A DNA stretch of 64,000 nt from Cryptomeria japonica (Eukaryota > Streptophyta > Pinopsida > Cupressales > Cupressaceae), in the NCBI RefSeq assembly GCF_030272615.1, contig NC_081412.1, forward strand, positions 22,598,432 through 22,662,431. The letters are read 5' to 3'. Below the pieces are notes generated by a model. It was given only the letters and a program-made list of their open reading frames with translations. It made no database searches and was not told the DNA's origin. Of the stretch, positions 35,591-48,017 are shown piece after piece. The position numbers and the translations under genes were made by a program. Position 1 is the first letter of the stretch. Every line of letters begins with the position of its first letter.

Positions 35591-37880
35591 GGGTATGGCC
35601 CTAAGCATTTGACTGAGTAGGGAGACAAAAAATAGGCATGCCTAAGGTAAAAATGCCTATCTAGATGTGTTGGAACCGATACTTTGCATCCATGATGAGT
35701 AGAATGAGAATTCAACACTATTGCAACTTTTCATTGAATGCATCTAACGATTTTGTGTTAGTTGAAAAATCGCTACCCTAAGAAAACAACTCTAAATCTT
35801 GAAAATATGAGACATGATATTATAGATGACCCTCAAGTGACCTTGTGGGTTCAAATGAATTAATCATAATTTCCACATATTCCAGGATACAACCTGTCAA
35901 AGTTTGATAGTTTTTCACACTTAGGACACTCGAGGGACGACATTTCTAGGGTATGTCCCTGAGCATTTGACCGAGTAGGGAGGCAAAAAAGGAGAATGCC
36001 CAGGGTAAAAATACCTAACCAGACATGTTGGAACTAATGGTTCACACCCATGATGAGTAGAATGAGAATTTGGCCCTGTTGCAACTTTTTATTGAATGCA
36101 TCTGATGATTTTTGCATCAACTAAAAAATCGTTGCCTTAGGAAAACCATTCCGAATCTTGAAAATTTAAGACATTCTATTGTAGACGACCCTCAATGTGA
36201 CCTTGTAGGTTTAGATAGATCATTCTCAAGTGCCACAGATTCCAAGATACAACCTGTCAAAGTTTGACAATTTTTCATACTTAAGACGCTTGAGGGACCA
36301 CGCTACTAGGGTATGGCCCTGAGCGTTCGACTAAGTAGGGAGGAAAAATAGGAGCATGCCTAGGATAAAAAAGAATAACCAGACATTTTGGAATTGATGA
36401 TTCGCACCCATGACGAGCATAACGAGAATTTGGCTATGTTGTAACTTTTTATTGAATGCATCTGATGATTTTTGCGTCAACTAAAAAATCGCTGCCACAG
36501 GAAAACCACTTTGGATCTTGAAAACATGAGACAAAATATTGTAGATGGCCCTCACATGAACCTGTATGTTTAGACAAATCATTCACAAGTACCACAGATT
36601 TTGAGATACAACCTATAAAATTTTGATAGTTTTTTTGCACTCAGGGCGCTCGAGGGATGATGCCACTAGGGTATGGCCCCGAGTGTTTGATCGAATAGAG
36701 GGAAAAATAGAAGCATCCCTAGGGTAAAAATTACTAACCAGATGTGTTGGAATCAACAGTTCACACTCATGATGAGTAGAATGAGAATTTGGCTCTGTTG
36801 CAACTTTTCATTGAATGCATCTAATTATTTTTGCATCACCCGAAAAATCATTTCCCTAGGAAAACCACTTTTAATATTGAAAATCCAAGACATACTATTA
36901 TACAAGGCCCTTATGTGACCCTGTAGGTTTATACAGATCATTCACAAGTGCCACAAATATCGAGATATAGTCTCTCAAAGTTTGACAATTTTTCGCACTT
37001 AAGGCGCTCGAGGGACGACACTGTGAGGGTATGGCCTTGACCGTTCGACCAAGTAGGGATGCAAAATAGGAGAATGCCTAGGGTAAAAATGCCTAACTAA
37101 ACATGTTGTAACTAACGGTTTACGCTCACACTGATAAAAATGAGAATGTGGCTATGTTGCAATTTCTCATTGAATGCATTTGACAATTTTTGCGTCAACT
37201 GAAAAATCACCACCCTAGGAAAACCATTATGAATATTGAAAATAGAAGACCATCTATTATAGATGACCCTCATGTGACCCTATAGGTTCAAACAAATCAT
37301 TGTCAAGTTCCATGGATTCCGAGAGATAACCTATCAAAGTTTGATAGTTTTTCACACTTAGGGTGCTTGAGGGACAACACTGCTAAGGTATGGCCCTAGG
37401 CATTTGACTAAGTATGGAGGAAAAACAAGAGCATGCATAGGGTAAAAATGCCTAAACAGACATGTTGGAACTGATGGTTCACACCCACGATGAGCATATT
37501 AGGAATTTGGCTCTGTTGCAACTTTTCATTGAATGCATCTGAAGATTTTTGCCTTAACTAAAAAATCATTGTCCTAGGAAAACCACTCCAAATCTTGAAA
37601 ATTTGAGACATGATATTTTAGATGGCCTTCACATGACCTTGTAGGTTCAGATAGATCATTCGCAAGTGCCATGGATTCTATGATACAACTTGTCAAAGTT
37701 TGAAATTTTTTTGCATTTAGGGTGCTCAAGGGATGATACTATTAGGGTATGGTCCTAAGCGTTTGACTGTTTAGGGAGGAAAAAAAAGAGCATTCATTGG
37801 GTAAAAGAACCTAACTAGATGTGTTGGAACTAATTATTTGTGCCCACAATGAATAGATTGAAATTTGGTTCTATTGCAAT
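35591..37880 (+). repeat. 359-bp satellite, six full copies plus one partial
   Basis: The block GGGTATGGCCCTGAGC..GACCGAGTAGGGAGG recurs at 35591, 35949, 36309, 36669, 37027, 37386 and 37745, spacings of 358-360 bp. Every copy also has TGTTGGAACT, TTGAATGCATCTGA, AAAATC..CCTAGGAAAACCA, and ACAACCTGTCAAAGTTTGA. Copies have diverged by substitution but keep their length. No coding frame is shared by the copies. Confidence 0.93.
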
Positions 37881-38645
37881 TATGTTGTCTCCATTTTTCT
37901 CATAATTTTTTTAATATTATACTCATACGAGGATTTGCATGTGTGTGAATTATAAAATTTAAAAACAATGTCCAGTAAATTAATGCAATCTAATGTCCTG
38001 TTGGGTTAAGTAATTGATTTTTTTTGTTACGGTTTGGGATTGTGTCTCTTCCGTAAACCATGGCAAAAAATGATTCAACATCCATGAACTATGATTAATA
38101 ACAATACCAATATGGTCATTAAATTTGGTGAAGTTGCCAAAGGCAACCAAATTTAACACTTAAGATTTAGATGGAACAAATTATATCGAATTTGAAGATT
38201 ATACAAATAACATGCTATTGTTCATTATTACATTCAAGATTAAATTTTCAAAGAATGAAGCCATGCACATGAGGAACAAATTAAGATTTCTCAACTTCTA
38301 TATATTAGATTGTTAAAAAATTACAAGTGTATGTCCATATATAAAAATGGCATAAATGCTAACTCAAACAAAATGTATGTCCATATACAAAATATACATG
38401 CCAACTAGACATGTAAGTATCTCAAAATGTCTCTATTACATCCTAAACTACTGATGGATCATCAAAATTGAATCCTCTTTGAAGCACTCCTTGGCTCTGA
38501 AGGATCCTGCACAAGAAAAACCAAACCACAATTGAGATTAGTTATATTATATAATTTAAATTCAAAAGTTAACATAAAAATAAATATACATTTAACTATA
38601 ATTGAGCTCTAAGATTGAATTCTTGATTACTTCATGTCCATGTCT
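37881..38645. other. No gene seen; AT-rich
   Basis: Between the satellite and the end of P2 I see no supported feature. Part of it may be the 3' untranslated region of P2. Confidence 0.3.
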
Positions 38646-40297
38646 TCACTTAGGATGGTCGAGAGTCTTAGAACATGTCTTTGATAGAGAAGGGATGCCA
38701 TCTAGATGTTCATAGATAACCTATACATGTTCACAAACATAACATTGATACAAGTTAGTATATAATTGTCAATTATAGGAACAATTTATATCTACTAAAC
38801 ACAAAATAAAATAAACATGTGTACCTGAGGCATCACTTCTTCTGTTTCTTCAGGTATTGTGGGTTTAGTCAACAAGGATGTGAAGATAATAAATCTCTTT
38901 ACATAAAAAAGACAAGAATGTGAAACTAACAATCTATGTAGATATGTATTAACATTATAAGTTATTTACACTATTAATTAAATCATATTTGCATTCAATT
39001 ACCTTTCCCTTATCTTTAATTGTGCTTCCAGAGTCTGGATCGCAAGACACTGCACTCGCACTAGGTGTTCCCTACAAGAGTAAAATAAGATAAACATGTA
39101 AGTTAATGTATAATTTAATTAATAAAAATTTAAATAACAAGCATGCATATAATAAAAAAATATAAATGACTGGGTGCAAAAATATATACCACGTAACTGT
39201 CAAGCCCAAATGAAATGGTTGAGAGTGTGATGTCATGGACCTATGACAACTCCTCCTAAAATATCAACTATTAAATAGACCATGCATATAAACATTAGTG
39301 TATGATGAAGGTACCTCCTCATTTATAGCATGTGAGGACTCCCTAGGGTGTTTTCCAGTCCCTGTCATTACATCTGGTGCATCGATCATATCATGCACCT
39401 CATAATCAGTTGTGTCTATGCGAGGATCAATAGGTTGTCTAAGAGGACCTAAGCATACTTGATGGCACATAGCACAAGTATGCGATACACAAATATGTGG
39501 TGCTCAAGAGGATGTGTCAGTGTCACCTGATCCATCGAGCATGACCAAAAGGCTGAGCTAGTACTCTATCTTAAGAAACCAAAAGGATACTCAAAGAGTG
39601 AATAGTCGATATAGTTTGTGACGTTGGATCGACATTAATATCTGGATGTTGTACTAGAGGTGGGGGATCAACGGGAGGAGGGGGAACATATGGGCCTTGT
39701 AATACTTGAACTTTCCTAGGTCTATCTTGAGGCATATCTCCCCCCCCCCACTCTAGAAAGGCTTGATGTCAAAGTAGTTGACATGCTTTCCCAAAAAAAA
39801 CTCAACATATAATTTTTTGATGAAGTAGAATGAAACATCAAGATTGTTGTTGGGTGGTCTATCAAAAACGAGCCACCAACAATCCCAAAAGTGTTTTACA
39901 ATATCTTCATTTTGAGACCATTTGATGGAAAGTTTTATTTTTTTCACATCTATGGGATATCTAGTGCAAGATTAATAAAAAGGGTGGCAATATAGGATTT
40001 AGATATCTCAAGATCCTTCACCTGATCATAGGTCAAGCCATCCACATATTTATCCCTCGTGGCCTCTCGCCATAAAAGAAAAAAATTGTGCTCAATGGTG
40101 ATGATTTCTACATTGTTTATTATAGCATTTAGTGTGGTTAAAATCGGAGATAGATGAGGGGTCCTACTGTCAATATTAGCAATATCCCTCAATTGGTTCA
40201 AATTTTGACCAATTAAATCTTGAATTGAGGGGGGGTTTGGTAACAAAGGGTTTGGTAATGGAGGGTTTGGTGGTTGTGGATTGTCATTTTATCACCC
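38646..40297 (-). pseudogene. P2: unrecognised multi-exon transposon-type gene
   Basis: The minus strand shows a chain of exon-like blocks with GT-AG borders: exon 1 (about 40297-39315), 39255-39190 (66 nt), 39071-39003 (69 nt), 38898-38825 (74 nt) and 38720-38646 (75 nt, ending in TGA). Exons 1-3 join in phase 0. Exon 1 is Pro-rich at its start (NPPLPNPLLPNPPS). It then has a helical segment (KYVDGLTYDQVKDLE) and, after a frame change near 39950, a Trp-rich stretch (HFWDCWWLVFDRP). An in-frame TAG in exon 2, the 74-nt exon and a 59-bp intron argue that it is decayed. The function is unknown. It is convergent with P1, and the two may belong to one DNA transposon. Confidence 0.45.
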
Positions 40298-40616
40298 ATT
40301 TTACTTGATTCTATTGCTTGAATAAGTTGTCTCCATTAGTACAAGGAAACAAATTAAAAAATGCAAATAAATCATAAAAAAATACAAGGAAATTGAAAAA
40401 AAAATCTTTTGGCAAGATTTTACAAAAAAATGCTTTAGAAATCGGATATCAAGTAGAAATCCAATATCGGTTTGCTCTATTTTGCCCAACTCATGGGTAA
40501 AAATGATCCACGAGATTCCCCATCGAGTATAAAATACCCATAGGGATTGGATATCCGATTCTTGATTCTAATTAGATATTTGATCTATGAACCCTTTTCC
40601 ATTTTGAAAATACGAT

Positions 40617-40845
40617 GTACATGTATATTATATAATATATAATATTTGATATACTATGTTTAATATATTATATATGAATAATTCATAATGCATAATACAT
40701 AATATATAATATATAATATATATCATATAATATGTAATATATAATATATAATATATAATATATAATATATAACATATAATATATATCATATAATATGTAA
40801 TATATAATATATAATATATAATATAATATATAATATATAATTTTA
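40617..40845. repeat. AT-only array with AATATAT heptamer units
   Basis: Long runs of the 7-bp unit AATATAT, interrupted by ATATCAT, make up most of 40690-40845. The flanks are rich in short palindromes. ORFs through it are artefacts. Confidence 0.85.
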
Positions 40846-41034
40846 ATAATATCAGATATCTGATATGGTTTGTATTGTGCCATGGCTAAATGTAATGACA
40901 TCCGAGCCAAGCAAAAAGTCAACACAAATTTTTGTGTTTTTGGGCGAGTGGAGAAGACAATTTTTTCCATATCACCACTTTTTGGCCCCTCATGATCTTG
41001 CACATACCCATACAATGAATAATTATTGATAAAA

Positions 41035-41370
41035 TAAACCTTAGTAGAAACTCTAGGTGAAGATATAATAAGATCATGACATGTCTTTTAATTATATGAC
41101 TTGAAACATAAAAACATAAATTATTTAAATAAATCTTAAGCTTGCTAGTGTGATAGCGACCTAATAATAATCAATTAGGCAGCTACCTCTTTCTCTCTAA
41201 CAAAAACTATAACCATATCCATGTGAATCCATCATCATTTAAAATATCTCATACCTAAATATTTCCAAAAATCCATCCATTATAAGTTAATATTAAATGT
41301 ACCCATGCCACTATTCAATCAAAATATTTCAAACTTAAATCTTTCTAGAACTCTTTCTTTGTACACTACT
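41035..41370 (+). repeat. Dispersed repeat R2, copy 1
   Basis: It matches 57605-57950 in the same orientation (AGATCATGACATGT, CTTAAGCTTGCTAGTGTGAT, CATATCCATGTGA and others). In both places it runs straight into R1-type sequence, so R2 may be part of the same old element. Confidence 0.6.
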
Positions 41371-43297
41371 CATAGGAATTTGTACTTCATTGGAACAACT
41401 CTTTTCAGAGACATTACACTTTCTGCATAAAAATAAACTAAGTTAAAAGAACATTAAGCTATGAAGCATCATTTTCTTTATCTACTACTTAGCACATCAT
41501 TATTAAAATCGAACCCTAATCTACATCTAAGATGAAACCATGAACTACTTAAATCATGAGGCCAAAACTATTTTTTTCTTGAATACCTATCGGTAACTAG
41601 GGATGAGACATCCCTGATTCCTTTATGGGAATAAGAATCTTGACATACTTTGAGGATTGGGGGTAGTCTATCCTCGATTCCTTTTTGGAAGTGAGTATTG
41701 AGATATGTGTCAGGGATTGGGTATAAACCATCCACAAATCCCTCTTGGAAGTAAGAATTGATGGAATCCCTGACTCTCTATGTGTAAAGAGTTGAAATGT
41801 GTAGTAGGTGTCGAGCTATTAAGATAAAACATCCTTGATATCGTTTGGGATCTTTGCACCCCCAATGCCTAAATGTTGGAGAAGCCACAACTTATTAGGG
41901 ATTAGAGATGAGTGATCATTTTAATTTGTGTAGCATTGTAAATTATCACCGAGCCAATTTGCATCTCATGTTGGTGCCCCTACTTTAGCATGTCTCCCCC
42001 TCATCTCCTATTTGGGTCCGTTTAGTGTCTTAACTCCATTTTTGATACCATCTACACTTTCCAGCTAATTTTGTAGAGGGATGTTCTTCTCCCTGGGGCT
42101 AAATTATGGTTCTTGATTGAGGAGGACCTAGGACCATAGCACCCAATGCCATCATCCCCCTTGGACAGACCTTATTTTGAAATATGAGATGGGTCTTATC
42201 TCTCTGGTGGGAAATGAAATTGGTTGTTGAACATAACTGTTGGAGGTCGACCTAATCGGTAACTTGGCCTAGAATCCCCTATATAAAGACATCAATCAAT
42301 TAATTACAATCCTAAGACTCCAATCATCATAAGTATTCATCTACATTCGACCTAAGGTGTCTATGGAAGTATTCATCAAGCATTTTTAGAGATCTTCAGG
42401 GATGCATATTCTTCATTCAACCATTGTGAAGTAAAATTAGATCATCCATGTGCAAGCATGTGTGTGCAATTAGGGTTTTGTCATGTTCATGCCATTTCAT
42501 ACAACATATGTGATAACATTCAATAAGAAAAGATTCATTATCAACAATTGTAGATCTGAGGTATGCATTTCCATTATTTATTTTAGCATTTGCAATATTT
42601 CATTCAAGGTTAATTCCTAAGTCGAGGTTTGACTTAGGAAAACCCCTATTCCCAACCATTTTCCCTCTCTTTCTGTATGTAGGAAATAGGTGTGAAGATG
42701 CAATTATTAGGATTGGATTTATTCATAGAGATGAATAGACTCCCCTTTGGACGCCGAAAAGTGCAAAGGACCAGAACGAAGAGAATTCCGGTCATGACAA
42801 ATCAGGAGCTCCTTCTGGGAACAAATTCAAATACTCTTATATTACTCATATATAGGTTTATGGCTCGAATTCGATGATTGTATCTCACTATTTACACATA
42901 ATTACTTCAATTCCAACACATTTACCCTAATTTCAACATTCTAACAATCCAACTTAGAAAGAGGGTATCAATCATCAATCTAGTGAATCCAATAAAAAAT
43001 CTCAGCCCTATCCTTGTTGATTTGTGGCTATATCTCTTGGGTTCACCCCTCTTTAATATAGTGGTACCTAAGCCTAATTAGCGGTTTCTACTACATCTAG
43101 TTGTGAAAACCCCAAAATTTTCACCATTACAAGTTGTAAAACTAGTTTCCCTAATTGTCAATTTAACAGGTAAATAACCTTGAGGGGTTATGCCAAAAAA
43201 TGTAGAAAAGACACACAAAATTGGTGCAAAAGCTCTGAAGATTATCCCAAACACAAGACCATAAGAAAAAACAAAAAACAAAAATGAAAAAATAAAC
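41370..43297 (+). repeat. Dispersed repeat R1, copy 2, left part
   Basis: 41370-41940 matches 3090-3650, and about 43170-43297 matches 4095-4200. The 41945-43150 part has no counterpart in copy 1 and is listed separately. The copy is cut at 43297 by retroelement B and resumes at 50993. Confidence 0.6.
41945..43150 (+). repeat. LTR-like fragment G2 with promoter
   Basis: A good TATA box (TATATAAAG, 42280-42288) is followed about 340 bp later by GGTTTGACTTAGGAAAACCC (42627-42646), which matches fragment G1 at 6576-6595. Both look like LTR parts of one family. No gene. Confidence 0.45.
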
Positions 43298-44507
43298 TGA
43301 TGAATACTAAGAGGGGGGGGTGAATTAGTATACCAAAGAAAACTATACGTAAACACTTTAACAGTCCAACAATAAACCAGTAAAGAAGTTTCACAAACAA
43401 ACTAGTTAACACACACGCAAACCAAATAGCAAATAAGGCATTCACCCACAAAAGCACAATCACCATAACACAAGATATTTTGACGTGGAAACCCAAATGG
43501 GAAAAACCACGGTGAGATGAAACTCACAAGTAACTATCTGCAGAATAGTAACCAGACCGGTTAAGGTCAGACTGATTAAGGTCATACAATGTTCTTTACT
43601 AGAACATACCCTGTTAGGAATATCAATCTCTGTTAGGTGATAAGTCCGATTAAAGACTACCTTGTGAGAGGATTTCAGATCCACAAATGTGAATCACCTT
43701 GTTAGAGGATTTACAAAGGCTATTCTGGGCCTACTCGGTTAAGAGTTTCTGACTTGTCAAAGATGTGAGTAATCAACAAGTGAATGATCTAGCAAATGGC
43801 ACAATCTGCTTGATTAGATCCATGGTAGCTCATTGCTAATGCATTTTCAGCATTACTTCAGTCTTCAGTAAATCCACACTCTGTTACAGCACACAGACTT
43901 GATCTTCTCAATTAAGATTGCACATACAAGAACTTCGTCAACCACAAAAAAACCTAACAACTACACACATACTCTCCTTCTAAACCCTAGACATGATGTC
44001 CTTAAAAGGAATTTGATTTCATGTCGGTCCAATAGGATTACTTTGCAAGTTCCAAGGTTCATTGTATCTAGACACATTTGGTAACACGACACAAAATCAC
44101 TGTCAAAGTGTCGGTGGATGGTAACTCATCAAAAAAATATACCGGTTGGTAACTCATCACAGAGTATTACCGGTTTGTACAACTTTATCGGTTACCTGTT
44201 GGTAACTCAGAGTAATACTGGTTCAAACAAATTACCGGTTGACAAAAATGAAAACTGGGAAAATGATAACTGTCGCTTCTAGCTCCTTTGTTCCGCTTCG
44301 CTTGAGCTCTTCATGCCGCTTGGGTCTTTATACCGCTTGAGATTGATAAACACTTTTTTGCATAACATTTATAGTCTAAAGACTATAACATAATACTGGT
44401 TTGGAACAAATACCGGTTGAGCATGATTCATACATTCAAAAAGTGATCTCATAGCAAGTGTGTGTCCATCAATGACAATCACAACAAAATCATCAAAAAT
44501 GCCAACA
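43298..44507 (-). repeat. 3' LTR of retroelement B
   Basis: 1210 bp matching 49791-50992. A minus-strand TATA box (TATAAAG) lies at 44327-44333, and the GGGTTTCCACGTCAAAA block at about 43480-43496. Several ACCGGT palindromes are clustered upstream of the TATA box. Confidence 0.92.
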
Positions 44508-44520
44508 ATCTCCCCCTTTG
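44508..44520 (-). other. Polypurine tract of retroelement B
   Basis: On the minus strand CAAAGGGGGAGAT abuts the 3' LTR start TGTTGG, a textbook copia polypurine tract. Confidence 0.88.
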
Positions 44521-44828
44521 GCATTGATGGCAACACTTAGGAAAATTTTTGACATCTAAGTGTTTTACAACAAAATTATGCCATAATAAAAAATACTCCC
44601 CCTAAGCATATACACTATCCCTTTGCAGAAAATACAATTTATACTACTCCTTACAGAGATAAACCTGAAAGTATACATAGTATGCATCAAAATTTTAAAT
44701 ACATAATACTACTCCCCCTTTGCCAACAATGACAAAGTACAACTGAATAACCCCTGTTCCATTAGTATTAAAATAATAAGAGTTTATGACAATAAAGAGT
44801 GAAACTTGTCAAAAACTAATTTAAAGTC

Positions 44829-47800
44829 CTACATGAATGTCTTCATGGATAAGGACCATGATTCAAGCAATGAGGTAGCAACCTCATTCTTCGTTTGCAT
44901 CTGATAGACCTGCTCTTCCATGGCATCCAAGGTACTCATCTCTTGAGTGACCATTAGGGCATCTAGATTGAGATAGCATTTTTGGAGAATTTCCAGTCTT
45001 GGCAGTAGGACCAGTTGAAGTTCCTGCAAATTTCATGTCTGGTTGCTTATCTCTGCCTCTATCCTTGCAGACTGGATTTGAAACTGGTGAGCGGTTTGTC
45101 CATATGTGGTGAAGGAATCATAGGGAGTCTTGAAGGTGCTTATAAATGATTGCATATCAATTTGCAGTTTGTCTTTCTGAGCAAGCACATCATCACATAA
45201 TAGAGGGGGTTGACATATCTTACTGAGCAGTAGTTTGCCCTCATCCATTGCATCTCTGATGTCCTTCTGTGCCTTCTATAAGTCAAACCGGAGCTTAGTT
45301 AATTTTTTCACCAAGGCAGTGTCCAGAGCCTTTTGATGCTTCTTTTGGGCACTGGCTTCAACAACTTCTTCCAGGCTTTGCACCTGGTCTTCTACAACTT
45401 TGCATAGGAGCTTTAATTGGGCAAGAGAGGAATCGGTACTGGGGAGGTTGGTACTAGGTATCAAATTGGTGAGTGTTTCCACCGCAGTTTGAATCACATC
45501 TTCCTCCTTTTTCATCCTTAGAGCATCTAATCTCTCTTGAGAAACCTTAATGCTTTGCAGCAACTCCAATTCGTTTGCAGACTGGAGGTCAATGGGACTG
45601 GTAATGTCAGCCGGTTTGGCTTGACTACCGGTTGCCTTTGGGGTCTCCACCTGAGTGCTTTGTGCCGCTTCCTCTTTCTCTTTAGCTCTTTTCTTGTCCT
45701 CTTTCGCCTTCTTTTTCTCCTCTTCCTCTTTCTTTCTTTTCTCTTCTTTCTGCTTCTCCTCTTCTTTCCGCTTCTCTTCATCTTCATCCTTCTTCTTCTT
45801 CTCCTCTTCCTGCTTCTTCTTCTCCTCTTCCTTTTTCTTCTCCTCTTCCTATTCCGCTTCCTTCTTCTTCTTCTTCTCTTCCTCTTGTCTCTTTTCTTCT
45901 TCCTTTCGTTTCTCTTCTTCTTTCTTTTCCACTTCCTTCTTCTTCTCTTCTTCTTATTTCTTATTCTCCTCTTCTGCCTGTTTTCTATTTTCTTCATCCT
46001 GTTTCTTCTTCTCTTCCTCTGCCTATTTTTCTTGGCCTCCCACTTCTGTTGATGCACCCAGAATAACATCTTCATCATTCAAGGCATCAACATCAATGGG
46101 TTCCATTTGATCAGTGACCAGTACTCCTTCACTATCATACGCTTCATCCAGTTGAGTGATTTCCGGTTCTTGCTCAGCCTTTTCATTGGCTTCAGCCACT
46201 TGATGCAACCTTAAAGCAGATTGAGTAAGGGAGTGGGTATCTTTAGTCACTTCAGGGACTTTTCCTTCTAGCAATAGGAGTCTCCTTCTTCTCATGAAGA
46301 AGTGGCCCTTATATCTTTCCATCACTTCATAAAGTTCTATTTTGGGCACATCAGGAAAGTATTGTGCAAATACTTCCTCTCTTATTTTCTATTCCTTCTC
46401 TATGGCAATGCGCCATTTGTTATCTAAAGAATTATATAAAGAATTAGGTGTCTCAGACTTAATTTCTGATGGCCATCGGTCATTAATACATAAATAATTA
46501 ATGACTTCCCATTCAACTTCTTTCTTTTCATCATCAGTAAAATCATCAAAGCACTCTTTCAAATCACTAAGCACTTTTCTCCTAATATTCTTAATAGTTC
46601 TTTGACAATGTGTCAAAGGTATGTAGGAGGAGATATCAATATTTACCAGTGCAGATGTTGCCAGTTCATTCTTTGTCTTTTTCCTCGTTTGCTTGGTCTT
46701 CTTAGGCTGTTCTTCAGACACAATGTCCTCTGAGTCTGGTGTGTTTCTTTTCGTCTTCCGCTTCCTCTCAAAGACTTTAGCGGGTGTAGCTTCCAGTATC
46801 TTCTTTGCTGGTGACCGCTTGGTCACTTTGGGACTGGCTGCAATAACTGGTGCCGGTGTTGAAGGTACTGCCTTTCCCTTCTTTACTGAGGGTTCTTCAA
46901 CCGGTGTTACCCTTTCCAAATAAGTGCCAGTTCTCTTTGCCTTTGGATCAAGGGGTGAGGCGAGTAGGGTAGAGGCATACCCATCTAGCATGTCATACAT
47001 TACCTCATATCCCATCAGTTCCACTTCTTCCTGTCTAGGCTCAACCGCCTCCATTATGCACTCATCAACTTTGATGATGAAGCAGATGTCCTCCTCATAC
47101 TTCTTGACAATATCACCGGATATTCTTACTCTTTGATTCATTTTGCATATGAACTCATCAAAGTATTTGTTCAGAACTTCTGGATAACCGGTTCTGACCG
47201 CTTGAAGGCTTTCCTTGATTTGCTTTGTAATCGGTTGGTCCGCAGACCACTGAATATCTCTGACTCCTGAGAAGTAACCTTGGAAGTAGAAGAACAACCC
47301 AACCAATAGTTGTCCAAACTTAAATCTCAAGGCATTGTCCTATTTAATTGACTTGAGGTTCAACAGAAGTTGTCTTTGCATATAGGTGCACAAATCAAAC
47401 GATGCATCTTCCTTAAACATCCTGTAGGTAGTATTTACCGCTGCAACAGAGACAAAGTTGATTCTGCTGGCATGGAGCATCCGGTACCCTATCACCATAC
47501 ACGCATATTTGACCAAATCGTCCTTGATGGAATTGACAGTCATTCGCCATGAGTCACTCACTGAACCAGTGAGCTTGGTCATTTCCATTTTGCTGATCTT
47601 CCTTAGGGCTGGCACTTCACCGACGTTATAGAAACCGGTGACAACATGAATTGCTTCCGGTGTTATGTAATGCGTCCATTCTAAATGTATTTTATCACCG
47701 TGCACTTTGCTCAGAATGATGCCGATGTGATCATCTAAAAACTCTTCAAGGAAATAGACTACATTGTGAAGCTTCTTCTTTTCTAGGATGCTAAATTCCG

Positions 47801-48017
47801 GTTTAATCTTCTTCTCCTTTCCGCAAAACAAACTCAACTAAGAATGGATCACCAGAGATCCTAGATCTTCAATCTTACAGTCAATGTAATCATAAATGCC
47901 TTCCTCGACTATGACACCAGTAGGTATTTGAGATAGGGCATTACATTTTGCCTTCCATTGAATGAAGTCTACAAAATCAACGGGTGCACTAGAGCTAGGG
48001 TGTGATGTAGAAGCCAT
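44829..48017 (-). pseudogene. ORF2 of retroelement B: accessory protein of unknown function
   Basis: From ATG 48017 (MASTSHPSSSAPVDF) to TAG 44829-44831 this is one frame of 1062 codons with no frameshift but eight stops (codons 60, 226, 543, 665, 688, 723, 914, 995). Residues 1-370 look globular, with THYITPEAIHVVTGFYNVGE and YFDEFICKMNQRVRI. Residues 379-449 are Lys/Pro-rich with an NLS-like ERKRKTKRN. Residues 450-660 are mixed. Residues 666-783 are an almost pure Lys/Glu segment, predicted as a long charged helix or coiled coil, and the tail to the end looks helical. No pol, env, transmembrane or zinc motif is seen. The overall style recalls accessory ORFs of some plant LTR elements, but I cannot name a family. 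The start is supported by the leader. Confidence 0.8.

Noticed and set aside
35591-37880. Possible CRISPR-like or gene-cluster array
   Set aside because: Units are contiguous 359-bp tandem copies with no separate unique spacers; this is a satellite.
39264-40246. P2 as an intact single-exon gene
   Set aside because: Frame changes near 39950, stops and exon-like blocks with GT-AG borders fit a decayed multi-exon gene better.
45537-46110. Plus-strand Leu/Phe- and Ser-rich ORFs
   Set aside because: They are antisense shadows of the Lys/Glu segment of ORF2, which is supported by the frame running on both sides of it.
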